In this document: positions 8,367 to 18,547 of the stretch, in pieces
Numbering within the stretch: the first letter of the stretch is position 1
How the letters are laid out: each line of letters opens with the position of its first letter
Assembly (NCBI GenBank): GCA_024278775.1
Contig: JAJRSP010000234.1
Coordinates: forward strand, 1 to 21,544
DNA length: 21,544 nt
From: Planctomycetota bacterium
Lineage (GTDB): Bacteria; Planctomycetota; Phycisphaerae; UBA1845
Reading direction: 5' to 3'
Translations under genes and position numbers: made by a program
The notes under the pieces: model-generated
The model's database searches: none
The model's input: only the letters and a program-made list of their open reading frames with translations
What the model was told of the DNA's origin: nothing

Positions 8367-8915
8367 TCAAACACATGGGGGTTTCATTTTGAAATTTGCA
8401 ATTCGCGCCTCCACGTGCACCACAAACCGTTTCGCATCTGTTCGCTTTCTGAACACGCCTTTGATGTCCCGCACGCTCTTGGAACCCCTGAGATACAGCG
8501 TCGCCCCAAGAAAACCTCTGCCCAAGACAACTCGCGAAATATCACCCCACGCAATACGCTCATCGTCGTTCACTCCGAGAGTGAGCCACAGCGCATCAGG
8601 CATGGAGGCGACCATCATGCCGTGCCGGTAGTTGCGCCAATACCGCCAGCCAAGCCGGAACGAAACCAATCCATAAACGACCATGTAGATTACGGGCACT
8701 GAGTCGCCCACGACAACTCCCGTCGAATGCACCAGTAAGGACACGAAGCAGGCACCGCCAAATCCAACTGCCACAATCACGCCGAGCAAAGCCCATGGGC
8801 TCCGCAGCTTAAACATCTCGCTCTCGGCATCATACGCCAGCCCACACTCGGGGCAGCGATACTCGGCTGGGAGGCCTCGAAGGGAATAGCCGCACCGCGG
8901 GCATGTTTCAAGCAT
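8367..8915 (-). CDS. Membrane protein with N-terminal zinc ribbon
   Basis: This 182-residue protein begins MLETCPRCGYSLRGLP and continues to RCPECGLAYD, a four-cysteine zinc ribbon (CxxC...CxxC) of the style abundant in Planctomycetota. Two hydrophobic helices follow (ALLGVIVAVGFGGACFVSLL and VPVIYMVVYGLVSF). A soluble C-terminal domain with a PH-like feel follows (ALWLTLGVNDDERIAWGDI, GATLYLRGS). I start it at ATG 8915 because GGAG lies just upstream; the in-frame ATG at 8927 would add four residues. It lies 30 nt after gyrB on the same strand and could be read through from it. It converges on the ABC exporter gene across a 91-base gap in which I see only a weak 5-bp inverted repeat. Its function is unknown. 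Confidence 0.75.
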   Translation of the reverse strand: MLETCPRCGYSLRGLPAEYRCPECGLAYDAESEMFKLRSPWALLGVIVAVGFGGACFVSLLVHSTGVVVGDSVPVIYMVVYGLVSFRLGWRYWRNYRHGMMVASMPDALWLTLGVNDDERIAWGDISRVVLGRGFLGATLYLRGSKSVRDIKGVFRKRTDAKRFVVHVEARIANFKMKPPCV

Positions 8916-8945
8916 GGCCACTCCCATGCAGCGCCGAAAAACCGG

Positions 8946-11531
<2,586 letters not shown>

Positions 11532-11547
11532 CTATCCTGCTGCCGCG

Positions 11548-11988
11548 TCACACGAGTGCCACTTCCACTCCAGACCGACCAACTTCAAACACGATCATCC
11601 CGGTCGACAAACGCCGATCGACCGCCTCCATTCCTTTTCGAACCACCCCAAGCCAACGACCGCGCATCTCCGCAACGAGCCCCGGCTCATCCACCTGGAT
11701 TACCACACGACCATCCACGGCGCGAGCCACCCGGCAATGGCGGCGGAAACGCTCATCCACCAGCGGGGCCAACGCCGACGCAGCCACCTGCGCCGGATGA
11801 AGCCAATGTTCCTGCACCGTGTCCGCCAACGCAATCACCGCTTCCCCTGCCTGAGCCGTACGGTCGGCTCCGTGTCGTCGTCTCGCACCGTTCTTACTGG
11901 CCCATTCCAGCCGTGGCCAGCCCGGAAATTCTTCGCCCTGTGGCATCGCGCACACCCCCTTGGCGCGTGCAGCGTCCTTCGTCCACAC
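11548..11988 (-). CDS. DUF721/DciA-like protein, probable replicative helicase loader
   Basis: This 146-residue protein has a C-terminal DUF721-like half. ALAPLVDERFRRHCRVARAV is followed by DGRVVIQVDEPGLVAEMRGR and a closing IVFEVG strand. This matches the family pattern of a G-x-L-x-V-x-V strand, a trp/leu-rich helix and a final FxVG. DciA loads DnaB helicase in most bacteria that lack DnaC/DnaI, and it classically lies between dnaN/recF and gyrB, exactly where this gene is. Sequence conservation is low, so position is an important part of the call. Two starts are possible: GTG 11988 (GGGAAGG seven bases upstream) and ATG 11946 (AAGGGGG about eight bases upstream). The residues between them are not needed for the domain. 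It lies 30 nt after dnaN. Confidence 0.65.
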   Translation of the reverse strand: MWTKDAARAKGVCAMPQGEEFPGWPRLEWASKNGARRRHGADRTAQAGEAVIALADTVQEHWLHPAQVAASALAPLVDERFRRHCRVARAVDGRVVIQVDEPGLVAEMRGRWLGVVRKGMEAVDRRLSTGMIVFEVGRSGVEVALV

Positions 11989-12018
11989 ACACCAGCCTTC
12001 CCACCTCTAGACCAGCCA

Positions 12019-13125
12019 CTATCCCGACGACAGGTTGACCGGCATCACTACATGGATGAAGTTGTCACCCGTCCTGATAACGCCCGGTCTGTTCGCCTCT
12101 TTGAAGGAAAACGTGACACGATCCGTGGGCACGACGCGCATCACATCTGACAGAAAGACCGGGTTGAACCCAATTTCCGTCGGTTCGCCGCGATACGATA
12201 CGGACAGTGTGATCGTAGCCTCGCCCTGCTCCGGCGCGCGCGTCGATAGCGTCAGCGCATCTTGCGTAAACGATAACCGTACCCCTTTGGACTCCTCATT
12301 GGTCAAAAGGGCCGCCCGCTTCAACGCACCATAAAACTCCTCGGTCACCAATTCGACCTCACGGTCGCAGTCCGACGGGATCACGTCCTGATACTTGGGG
12401 AAGTGGCCTTCCACAAGCACCGTACTCACCGTCACACTACCGACTTTCAAGATCATCTGGTTCGCAGAGAGCTTGATTCCAACTACCGCGTCCCCATCGG
12501 CCGCTATCCTCGAAAAAAGCAACAGGGCTTTGGATGGGACAATGGACGGAGAAGGACCGCTGCTCGGCGGAGCCAAGAGCGTGCCATGAGCTACCGATAA
12601 GCGCCGGCCGTCTGTCGCCGCGAGCGTCAGTTTGTCACCGTCGATCTCCCAGAGCACACCGTTGATCGCATACCGTGTGCTCTCTCGCGCTGCCGCAAAC
12701 ACCGTCCAATCGATCAAACGATTCAGAACGCCGTGTTCCACGGTAAAATCCGCTTCGCCGTCGAGCGTCGCCACAGCGGGAAAATCCACGGCATCCTGCA
12801 TCACAAGCTGAAAGTGGCTGCCGTCTCCACGAATGTGCATCAGATTCCCCGACGTTTCCACAACCAGAACATCATCGGAGCATTCGCGGACAATTTTCCC
12901 CAACGTGGCGGCCGATACCAGGGTATCACCGGTTTCATCCACTTCGACCTGTGTCACCGCATAACGAACACCCGATTCCATATCAGTCGCAGAGAGCCAC
13001 AGCGCGTCGGACTGTGCCTCAATCCGAACACACATGAGAATCTCTTTGGTGCTTCGGGTCGGCGTTACTGCGCCCACGGTCGACAAGGCATCAGCCATCT
13101 CCTGCCGGTTGAATTTTAGCTTCAT
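12019..13125 (-). CDS. dnaN: DNA polymerase III beta subunit (sliding clamp)
   Basis: This 368-residue protein has the usual length and three-domain clamp pattern. The N-terminus MKLKFNRQEMADALSTVGAV is the first clamp helix after beta1. ALWLSATDMESGVRY, TLAATDGRRLSVAHG (domain 2 signature) and FNPVFLSDVMR (domain 3) follow. The C-terminus FIHVVMPVNLSSG is a close variant of the clamp end, usually Y-x-x-MP-(M/V)-R-L. The clamp encircles DNA and tethers polymerase III and many repair partners. GAGG lies four bases before the ATG. It is preceded by the probable origin and separated by 30 nt from the DciA-like gene. Confidence 0.97.
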   Translation of the reverse strand: MKLKFNRQEMADALSTVGAVTPTRSTKEILMCVRIEAQSDALWLSATDMESGVRYAVTQVEVDETGDTLVSAATLGKIVRECSDDVLVVETSGNLMHIRGDGSHFQLVMQDAVDFPAVATLDGEADFTVEHGVLNRLIDWTVFAAARESTRYAINGVLWEIDGDKLTLAATDGRRLSVAHGTLLAPPSSGPSPSIVPSKALLLFSRIAADGDAVVGIKLSANQMILKVGSVTVSTVLVEGHFPKYQDVIPSDCDREVELVTEEFYGALKRAALLTNEESKGVRLSFTQDALTLSTRAPEQGEATITLSVSYRGEPTEIGFNPVFLSDVMRVVPTDRVTFSFKEANRPGVIRTGDNFIHVVMPVNLSSG

Positions 13126-13430
13126 GCGACCTCGGTCCCTTTCCTTCTTCTTGTCGTTAGGTCTCTTCTATAGATTCTATTCTATAAGACCAGTAGTAGT
13201 AATAGGGGGCGTGATACCCGTGCTTTTTCGCGCTGCACCGCGACGTAACCTCTGGAACCCCAGAAGGCTGTCTGAAAAATACCAGCGACTTGACCTGTGT
13301 CTTTCATGTAGAAACCAGTGTGGCCAGCCGACCTTGTTCATCCCCCGATCTTATGACCTCGCGTCGGGGTGTGGAATGGTACCAAGAAAACACAGAGAAC
13401 TCGACAGGCCAAAGCGATTTTATCCTGTTA
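13126..13430. other. dnaA-dnaN intergenic region, probable chromosomal replication origin (oriC)
   Basis: This is a 305-base gene-free stretch between the dnaA stop and the dnaN start, the commonest site of bacterial oriC. Read from right to left it contains a degenerate DnaA-box zone, a GC clamp at 13206-13211, a DnaA-trio array at 13191-13205, and an A+T-rich block at 13166-13189 with three TTCTAT copies. No perfect TTATCCACA box is visible. The nearest are TTATCCTGT at 13420-13428 and TGTGGAATG at 13370-13378. The A+T-rich block also offers TATAGAAT-like -10 sequences for dnaN on the minus strand, so origin and promoter may share it. Confidence 0.65.
13191..13211. promoter_or_regulatory. 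DnaA-trio array with adjacent GC-rich clamp (origin unwinding element)
   Basis: The plus strand reads CAG TAG TAG TAA TAG (13191-13205), directly followed by GGGGCG. In the opposite sense this is a GC-rich run, then CTA TTA CTA CTA CTG, then A+T-rich DNA. This is the layout of the bacterial basal unwinding system, in which 3'-GAT-type trinucleotides guide a DnaA filament from the boxes onto one strand. The adjoining DnaA box expected next to the GC run is poor here (CGTGATACC). Confidence 0.6.
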
Positions 13431-14747
13431 TTAACCCGCATTTTTTACATCCATGGCAATCTCGTCAAGAAGTCGCCGAACGGACGGATCCGAGTCCGCG
13501 AGCTTGCCGATGGTGCGATTGGCGTGCTGAACGGTGGTATGGTCACGTCCGCCGAAATACCCACCGATATCCTCAAGGCTTCGCCCGGTCATCTGCCTGG
13601 CGAGGTACATCGAGAGGTGTCGGGGGTACGTAATCGCCCTGGATCGCTTCTTTCCCTGTAGGTCCGAGACTTTGACGTCGAATCGGCTCGCCACCGCCTC
13701 CAGGATGGTCGGAATCCGGATCGGTTTCCCCGGAGAGACGCCGAGCGACTCCTCGGTCATGGAGAGCGAAATGGGCTCCCCCGCGGCCTGGCTTGTCGCG
13801 TCCAACCGGGTCAAGACCCCCTCCAAATCCCGAACATTGGTGTCGATTCGGTTGGCGATCAAGCGGACCACGTCTTCCGGGGCTTCGATGCAACGAAGTT
13901 TGGCTTTCTTTTGGAGGATAGCCATCCGAGTTTCGGTACACGGGCGATCAATCAACGCCACGAGGCCGGAGTTAAACCGGCTGACCAGACGCTCCTCCAG
14001 ACTGGGGATTTCCTTCGGCGGACAGGCGGCCGACAGGATGATCTGTCGTTGTGACTGGTACAGGGTGTTGAAGGTGTGAAAAAACTCCTCCTGGCTCCGC
14101 TCACGCTCCGCCAAAAACTGGACATCATCAATCACGAGCACGTCCACATGGCGGTACCGATATCGAAACTCATGCAAAGAGCCGGCCTCAACGGCTTCCA
14201 TGAATTGATTGACAAAAGATTCACAAGATACGTAGCAGCAATGGGTTCCCGGGTTGTTTTCGAGAATGGCGCGGCAGATTGCCTGGAGAAGGTGCGTCTT
14301 TCCAAGCCCCACGGCCCCGTGAATAAAGAGCGGGTTATAGGCACGCCCGGGATCGTCGGCGACAGCGAGGGCAGCCGCGTGGGCGAGGCGATTGCTGGGA
14401 CCGGTCACAAAATGATCAAATGTGTAGTCTTGATCGAAGGTGAGCTTGTCCGGTCCGGCAGTCCCGAAGACTTTCCGCCGCGAATCTTTGTCGTCGTCAG
14501 CCGGTCTAACGGATACTGAAATCGTGACGAGTCGTCCCGTTGCGGCCTGGGCAGCCTCGGAAAGCGCGAACCGGCAATGCTCGTCCAGGTACCTTCGCTG
14601 GGCGTCGTTGGTGGCCAGGATTTCCAGTACGCCTCCGGAGACCTGCTGAGGCTCCAGCATCGAGAACCAGCCGCGGACGAGCAGCGGGTGATTGATCTGG
14701 ACGTGCCCCAGAATGTCATTCCATATCGTGACGGATATTTTCGGCAT
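13431..14747 (-). CDS. dnaA: Chromosomal replication initiator protein DnaA
   Basis: This 438-residue initiator starts at ATG 14747 (MPKISVTIWNDILGH). That start puts domain I (helicase/DciA interaction) at the N-terminus as in the family; the open frame continues 55 codons further up but those residues do not look like DnaA. The AAA+ domain has Walker A GAVGLGKT (residues 144-151), Walker B VLVIDD (203-208) and the arginine-finger region RLVSRFNSGLVAL. The C-terminal domain IV carries MYLARQMTGRSLEDIGGYFG and the box-recognition signature GRDHTTVQHANRT (400-412). ATP-DnaA melts oriC and recruits helicase. It is transcribed away from top6B, and the probable origin lies directly after its stop. 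GGGTGAG precedes the ATG. Confidence 0.97.
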   Translation of the reverse strand: MPKISVTIWNDILGHVQINHPLLVRGWFSMLEPQQVSGGVLEILATNDAQRRYLDEHCRFALSEAAQAATGRLVTISVSVRPADDDKDSRRKVFGTAGPDKLTFDQDYTFDHFVTGPSNRLAHAAALAVADDPGRAYNPLFIHGAVGLGKTHLLQAICRAILENNPGTHCCYVSCESFVNQFMEAVEAGSLHEFRYRYRHVDVLVIDDVQFLAERERSQEEFFHTFNTLYQSQRQIILSAACPPKEIPSLEERLVSRFNSGLVALIDRPCTETRMAILQKKAKLRCIEAPEDVVRLIANRIDTNVRDLEGVLTRLDATSQAAGEPISLSMTEESLGVSPGKPIRIPTILEAVASRFDVKVSDLQGKKRSRAITYPRHLSMYLARQMTGRSLEDIGGYFGGRDHTTVQHANRTIGKLADSDPSVRRLLDEIAMDVKNAG

Positions 14748-15024
14748 CTCACCCACTATGGTAATCAATCTTTGACGGTCGGTATATCCGATGGGAGCTG
14801 GGCAGTAAGATCGTCCGGGATGGTGAGCTAAGTTGAACCCTCCGAAAAGGTTAGGAGTAACTTCGCCATGCGGGCGGGTCAGTGATGCAGTCAAGCCGGA
14901 CGGTATGGCCATGCCGATACGAAGAGAGCCGCTACACGGCGCGTTGTACTGATCGCCTTGATCGGTAAGATGCGGGGTTTATGCCGCAGGTAGTTCTTCC
15001 AGTTTATCAAACGGAGCGCCACGG
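14748..15024. promoter_or_regulatory. Divergent intergenic region between dnaA and top6B
   Basis: These 277 bases must hold promoters for dnaA (minus) and top6B (plus). A weak sigma70-like candidate for top6B is TTGTAC, 16 bases, TAAGAT near 14943-14970. GGAG eight bases before ATG 15025 is a good ribosome-binding site. No consensus DnaA box was found here, and no gene is convincing, although the dnaA frame stays open through half of it. Confidence 0.4.
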
Positions 15025-16989
15025 ATGGCCACACCGCATCTTGGATCGTTGGATCGCGACGCCGCGCAACTTTCACTCGGATTTGAGGGTGTGGGCGTGG
15101 AGCCGCTGCCTGTGAGCACCAGGTCCGACAAAACCAACCGTGCGACACCGCCCAAACCGAAGGTGAGAGCCAACAAAGGTGGTGCCGCCGGAAAGCGTCG
15201 CGTCGCTACGGCTGAAACGATGGCCGCACAGCAGCGCGATATCTCCGTATCCGAATTTTTCGCAAAAAACCGCCATCTGCTCGGTTTTGACAACAAACGC
15301 AAGGCGTTGCTCACCACTGTCAAGGAGGCGGTGGACAACAGCCTGGATGCGTGTGAAGAGGCGGGCATCCTCCCGGAACTCCACATCATCATCAAGCAGG
15401 TGGATCAGGATCGTTTTCGCGTGACCGTACGCGACAACGGACCCGGTATTGTGAAGAATCAGATCCCCAACATTTTCGGGAAACTGCTATATGGCTCCAA
15501 GTTTCATCGACTCAAGATGTCACGCGGGCAACAAGGCATCGGCATCAGTGCCGCCGGCATGTATGGCCTGATCACCACCGGAAAACCCGTTCACATCATC
15601 AGCCGGACCGGGAGTCGCGCGCAGGCACATGATTACTCCCTGGCGATCGACACGAGGAAGAACCGGCCCGACATCATTAAAGACCACACCATCGAAGTGG
15701 ATTGGCCACACGGCACGCAAGTGACGATTGAACTACAGGCGGCCTACAACAAGGGGCGCCAGAGCGTCGATGAGTATCTGGAGTTGACGGCCATCGCCAA
15801 CCCGCACGCCCGGCTGGTATATCATCCGCCCACCGGGGCCGAGATCATTTTTCCACGTGGTACAGAGGCGCTCCCCGCAGAAACGAAAGAGATCAAGCCG
15901 CACCCCTATGGCATCGAACTCGGCACGTTCATCAAAATGGTGAAGGAGACGGCGTCGAAGAACCTCGGTGGGTTCTTGACGGAGGAGTTCTCCCGTGTGA
16001 GCGATGTCGTGGCGAAAAAGGTCTGCGCGATCGCCGGAGTCACCACAAAAACGAGAACTTCGGCCGTGACACCACCCATCGCGGAGCGAGTGTATACGGC
16101 CCTTCAGGCTCAAAAACTACGGGCTCCGTCAACCAACTGCCTCGCGCCGATGGGGGCGGAGACGATCCTGGCGGGGCTGCTTCGGGGGATTAAGGCGGAG
16201 TTTTATACGGCCAGCACGCGCCCGCCGAGCGTGTACCGCGGCAACCCGTTTCAGATCGAGGTGGGGCTTGCCTATGGTGGTCAGCTTGGCTCGGACCGCC
16301 GCGACGAGCATCAAGAGAAAGCCAACGGCAAGACAAGCACGCCCCCGGTCTCCGCGCGGGTGATCCGTTTTGCCAACCGCGTACCGCTTTTGTACCAACC
16401 GGGCTCTTGCTGCACCGTCAAGGCGGTCTCCGAGACGCGGTGGAATGGTTATGGGTTGTCGCAGCCGGGCGGCGGTATGCCGCAAGCCCCACTCGTGATA
16501 TTCATCCACATGGCCAGTGTGTGGGTGCCGTTCATATCGGAGGGCAAGGAGGCGATCGCCGATTACGATGAGATTCGCAAGGAAATCAGGCTCGGTGTTG
16601 CCGAGTGTGGCCGGCGACTCGGCATCCTACTACGGCGAAAGCGCAAGAAGGCCACCTATGCCAAACGCCGAGATGTGTTCACACGGTATATCAACGAGGT
16701 GGTGGAGTCGGTGCGTGCGATCACAGTGGTGAACAAGGACGACTTCCGCCGCAACTTGGTGGAGCTATCGAAGGTTTACACGTCGCAGGCCGACATGGAG
16801 TTCGACGACCACGGCAAGGTGGTCAAAAAGAAAAAAGAAGCGCCAGGCAACGACATGGGGCTGGCCGACACGATCGTGGTAGACCCCCAGGCCACCAAGC
16901 CGGCCCCGGAAACGCTATTCGAAACCGGCTCAGACAAGCCTAAGAGAAAAAAACCGGCTGGCAAGGTGAAGAAAAAAAGGGGGCGGTAG
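15025..16989 (+). CDS. top6B: DNA topoisomerase VI subunit B
   Basis: This 654-residue ATPase subunit belongs to the type IIB topoisomerase, an A2B2 enzyme that relaxes and decatenates DNA by double-strand passage. Its hallmarks are ISVSEFFAKNRHLLGFDN, ALLTTVKEAVDNSLDACEEA (Asn105 for Mg-ATP), RDNGPGIVKNQIPNIFGKLL (Asp137), GQQGIGISAAGMYGL, the H2TH-region PSTNCLAPMGAETI, and RFANRVPLLYQPGSCCTVKA in the transducer. Archaeal homologues start close to the ISV.EFF motif. Here about 65 extra residues precede it, rich in Lys, Pro and Ala. The start at 15025 has GGAG upstream while internal ATG 15220 does not, so I keep the extension. The C-terminus is a strongly basic tail (KPKRKKPAGKVKKKRGR). Topo VI is standard in archaea and plants but patchy in bacteria. 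Its A subunit lies 2 kb downstream behind an inserted gene cassette. Confidence 0.96.
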   Translation: MATPHLGSLDRDAAQLSLGFEGVGVEPLPVSTRSDKTNRATPPKPKVRANKGGAAGKRRVATAETMAAQQRDISVSEFFAKNRHLLGFDNKRKALLTTVKEAVDNSLDACEEAGILPELHIIIKQVDQDRFRVTVRDNGPGIVKNQIPNIFGKLLYGSKFHRLKMSRGQQGIGISAAGMYGLITTGKPVHIISRTGSRAQAHDYSLAIDTRKNRPDIIKDHTIEVDWPHGTQVTIELQAAYNKGRQSVDEYLELTAIANPHARLVYHPPTGAEIIFPRGTEALPAETKEIKPHPYGIELGTFIKMVKETASKNLGGFLTEEFSRVSDVVAKKVCAIAGVTTKTRTSAVTPPIAERVYTALQAQKLRAPSTNCLAPMGAETILAGLLRGIKAEFYTASTRPPSVYRGNPFQIEVGLAYGGQLGSDRRDEHQEKANGKTSTPPVSARVIRFANRVPLLYQPGSCCTVKAVSETRWNGYGLSQPGGGMPQAPLVIFIHMASVWVPFISEGKEAIADYDEIRKEIRLGVAECGRRLGILLRRKRKKATYAKRRDVFTRYINEVVESVRAITVVNKDDFRRNLVELSKVYTSQADMEFDDHGKVVKKKKEAPGNDMGLADTIVVDPQATKPAPETLFETGSDKPKRKKPAGKVKKKRGR

Positions 16990-16998
16990 CACCACGGC

Positions 16999-17020
16999 GC
17001 ATGTGTTCCTCACCACATGC
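16999..17020. repeat. Inverted repeat 1 after top6B
   Basis: GCATGTG and CACATGC form a perfect 7-bp inverted repeat with an 8-base spacer, ten bases after the top6B stop. No T-run follows, so it is not a standard intrinsic terminator. It could be an operator, an mRNA hairpin or part of an insertion boundary. Confidence 0.5.
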
Positions 17021-17030
17021 CACGAAAACA

Positions 17031-17049
17031 ACACATTCACACAATGTGT
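17031..17049. repeat. Inverted repeat 2 after top6B
   Basis: ACACATT and AATGTGT form a perfect 7-bp inverted repeat with a 5-base spacer, ten bases after the first repeat. The two elements share ACAT/ATGT cores. Together they occupy the upstream half of the 164-base gap in front of the TIGR04255 gene, consistent with a tandem operator for the cassette. Confidence 0.5.
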
Positions 17050-17153
17050 AGGTTCTGTTGCAGCGAAGCGGCTCTGTTGTCACAATACGCTACGCTCGAC
17101 GATTTAGAAGTGATTCTGATGTAGAAGAACAACTAGCTTTCGAGATTGGTACA

Positions 17154-17987
17154 ATGGGCATAAATCAACTGCCAGAATTTGGAAAGCCGCCCGTGGTAGA
17201 AGTTGCGCTTTCTGTGCAATACGAACCCATTGTTGGACTCGGTTCGCCTCAAATTGGTCGACTCTGGGATCAGTGTTTCAGGAAGAATTTTTCCAAGACG
17301 GAAGAACATTCGCCGCTCGACCCGACAGTGGAGCAGTTTGGAGTAAGGGGTGACCTCGGTCCCGGTGTGCGAATCGAGATGGCTAACAGACCGCCTACCC
17401 CGCGATTCTGGTTTTTGAATGACGCTGGATCAGAGCTAATACAGCTACAGCCCGACCGTTTCGGGCACAATTGGCGAAAAGTTGTCGGAGACGTGGAGTA
17501 CCCACGTTATGACAGTATTCGCGAGCAATTCAAAAAAGAGTATTCAGATTTCGAGAAACATCTCACACGCGAGGGACTTGGTGAGCTCAAGCCGAACCAG
17601 TGCGACGTGACATACGTTAATCACATCACAGCAGGAGAAAGCGGCGGATTGCATTCAGAGCTGGCGAGTGTCTTGTCTCTGTGCAAGTTGGAGTTCAGTG
17701 AGGAATTTCTGCCGCAGCCTGAGGAGCTTCGGATGAATGGGTGCTTCGTTATTCCCGGTGACGACAAGGCTCCGATGGGTCGACTCCGGTTTTCAATTGA
17801 GCCGGCGTTTCGTCGTTCGGACGATATGCCGCTTTTCCTAATGAATCTTGTGGCGCGCGGTTGTCCAACCGACGATGGTATTCAAGGCGTCCTGGGGTTC
17901 ATGGACGTTGGCCATGAGTGGATCGTTCGGGGGTTTGCCGCACTAACCACGCCACAGATGCATAGTGCTTGGAGCCGAACGCGATGA
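17154..17987 (+). CDS. TIGR04255 family protein (function unknown)
   Basis: This 277-residue protein opens with the family signature KPPVVEVALSVQYEPI. FWFLNDAGSELIQLQPDRFG, NWRKV, YPRYDSIREQFKKEY and LKPNQCDVTYVNHI follow, all recognisable TIGR04255 positions. The family is widespread but sporadic and has no established activity. It has no signal peptide, membrane helix or obvious catalytic motif. I start at ATG 17154 because the signature then lies about ten residues in; the frame is open about 32 codons further upstream without family-like sequence. The ribosome-binding site is weak. Its stop overlaps the next start as ATGA (17984-17987). Base use is visibly less GC-rich than in the Topo VI genes around it, suggesting a different origin. 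It heads a tight run that ends in top6A. Confidence 0.8.
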   Translation: MGINQLPEFGKPPVVEVALSVQYEPIVGLGSPQIGRLWDQCFRKNFSKTEEHSPLDPTVEQFGVRGDLGPGVRIEMANRPPTPRFWFLNDAGSELIQLQPDRFGHNWRKVVGDVEYPRYDSIREQFKKEYSDFEKHLTREGLGELKPNQCDVTYVNHITAGESGGLHSELASVLSLCKLEFSEEFLPQPEELRMNGCFVIPGDDKAPMGRLRFSIEPAFRRSDDMPLFLMNLVARGCPTDDGIQGVLGFMDVGHEWIVRGFAALTTPQMHSAWSRTR

Positions 17988-18547
17988 CGACAATGCCGGT
18001 ACCGAACCAATTCGATCACGGGTTGCTGACGGGGAACGACTGTAGGCGACAGACAGTATCGCCGGGTGTCACCGGAAGCCATGCGTTGCTAGGCGCAGAT
18101 TTGGATTTGAGTATCAGATACTCAGATGAAACAGATCGGCCCTGTGTCATAGTTGGTAGCGCGTCGCTGGGTGGTTGGTTTGAGCCCACTGCTAACGCGA
18201 TTGTGCGGCTCCTTGAACTTCAGCAGGGCTGGGACTCGTATGGTGCGGCGCAGGTGGATCAGTCGCTTGCCAATGCCACCCTGAAGCTTCTTGTGGACGT
18301 ATTGGGTGATGATATGCCGGTACCATCAGTGGTGCCAACTTCTGCAGGGGGTATTCAGGTTGAGTGGCATATTGCGGGCATCGATTTGGAAATTGAAACG
18401 TTATCGCGGCATCGATTTGCGGTGTATTTTGAGGATGCGCGAACCGGCGAAGAGTGGGACGACGAGATCATGATGGGTGATTGGTCGCAGCTTAATCGGA
18501 TCGTGGCCCTTCTGGCAGGGCGCGTTCGATCGGAAAGCGGTCGTTGA
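17984..18547 (+). CDS. Uncharacterised protein of the cassette between top6B and top6A (second gene)
   Basis: This 187-residue soluble protein starts at ATG 17984 inside the TIGR04255 stop, with GGAG nine bases upstream. After a variable N-terminus it has a helix ending LLELQQGWDSYGA (Gly82-Trp83-Asp84). A helix ANATLKLLVDVL follows, then PVPSVVPTSAGGIQVEWH (Trp128) and DLEIETLSRHRFAVYFED. The pattern GWDxYGA...P.P.V.PT..GG.Q.EW...DLEIE looks like that of a conserved bacterial family I have seen without a function. It has no membrane segment or nuclease motif. Its stop shares one base with the next start (TGATG). Composition matches the TIGR04255 gene, and both probably travelled together. 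Confidence 0.7.
   Translation: MTTMPVPNQFDHGLLTGNDCRRQTVSPGVTGSHALLGADLDLSIRYSDETDRPCVIVGSASLGGWFEPTANAIVRLLELQQGWDSYGAAQVDQSLANATLKLLVDVLGDDMPVPSVVPTSAGGIQVEWHIAGIDLEIETLSRHRFAVYFEDARTGEEWDDEIMMGDWSQLNRIVALLAGRVRSESGR

Noticed and set aside
14748..14912. 55-codon upstream extension of dnaA
   Set aside because: The sequence before MPKISVTIW has no resemblance to DnaA domain I, and the ATG at 14747 already gives a complete domain I.
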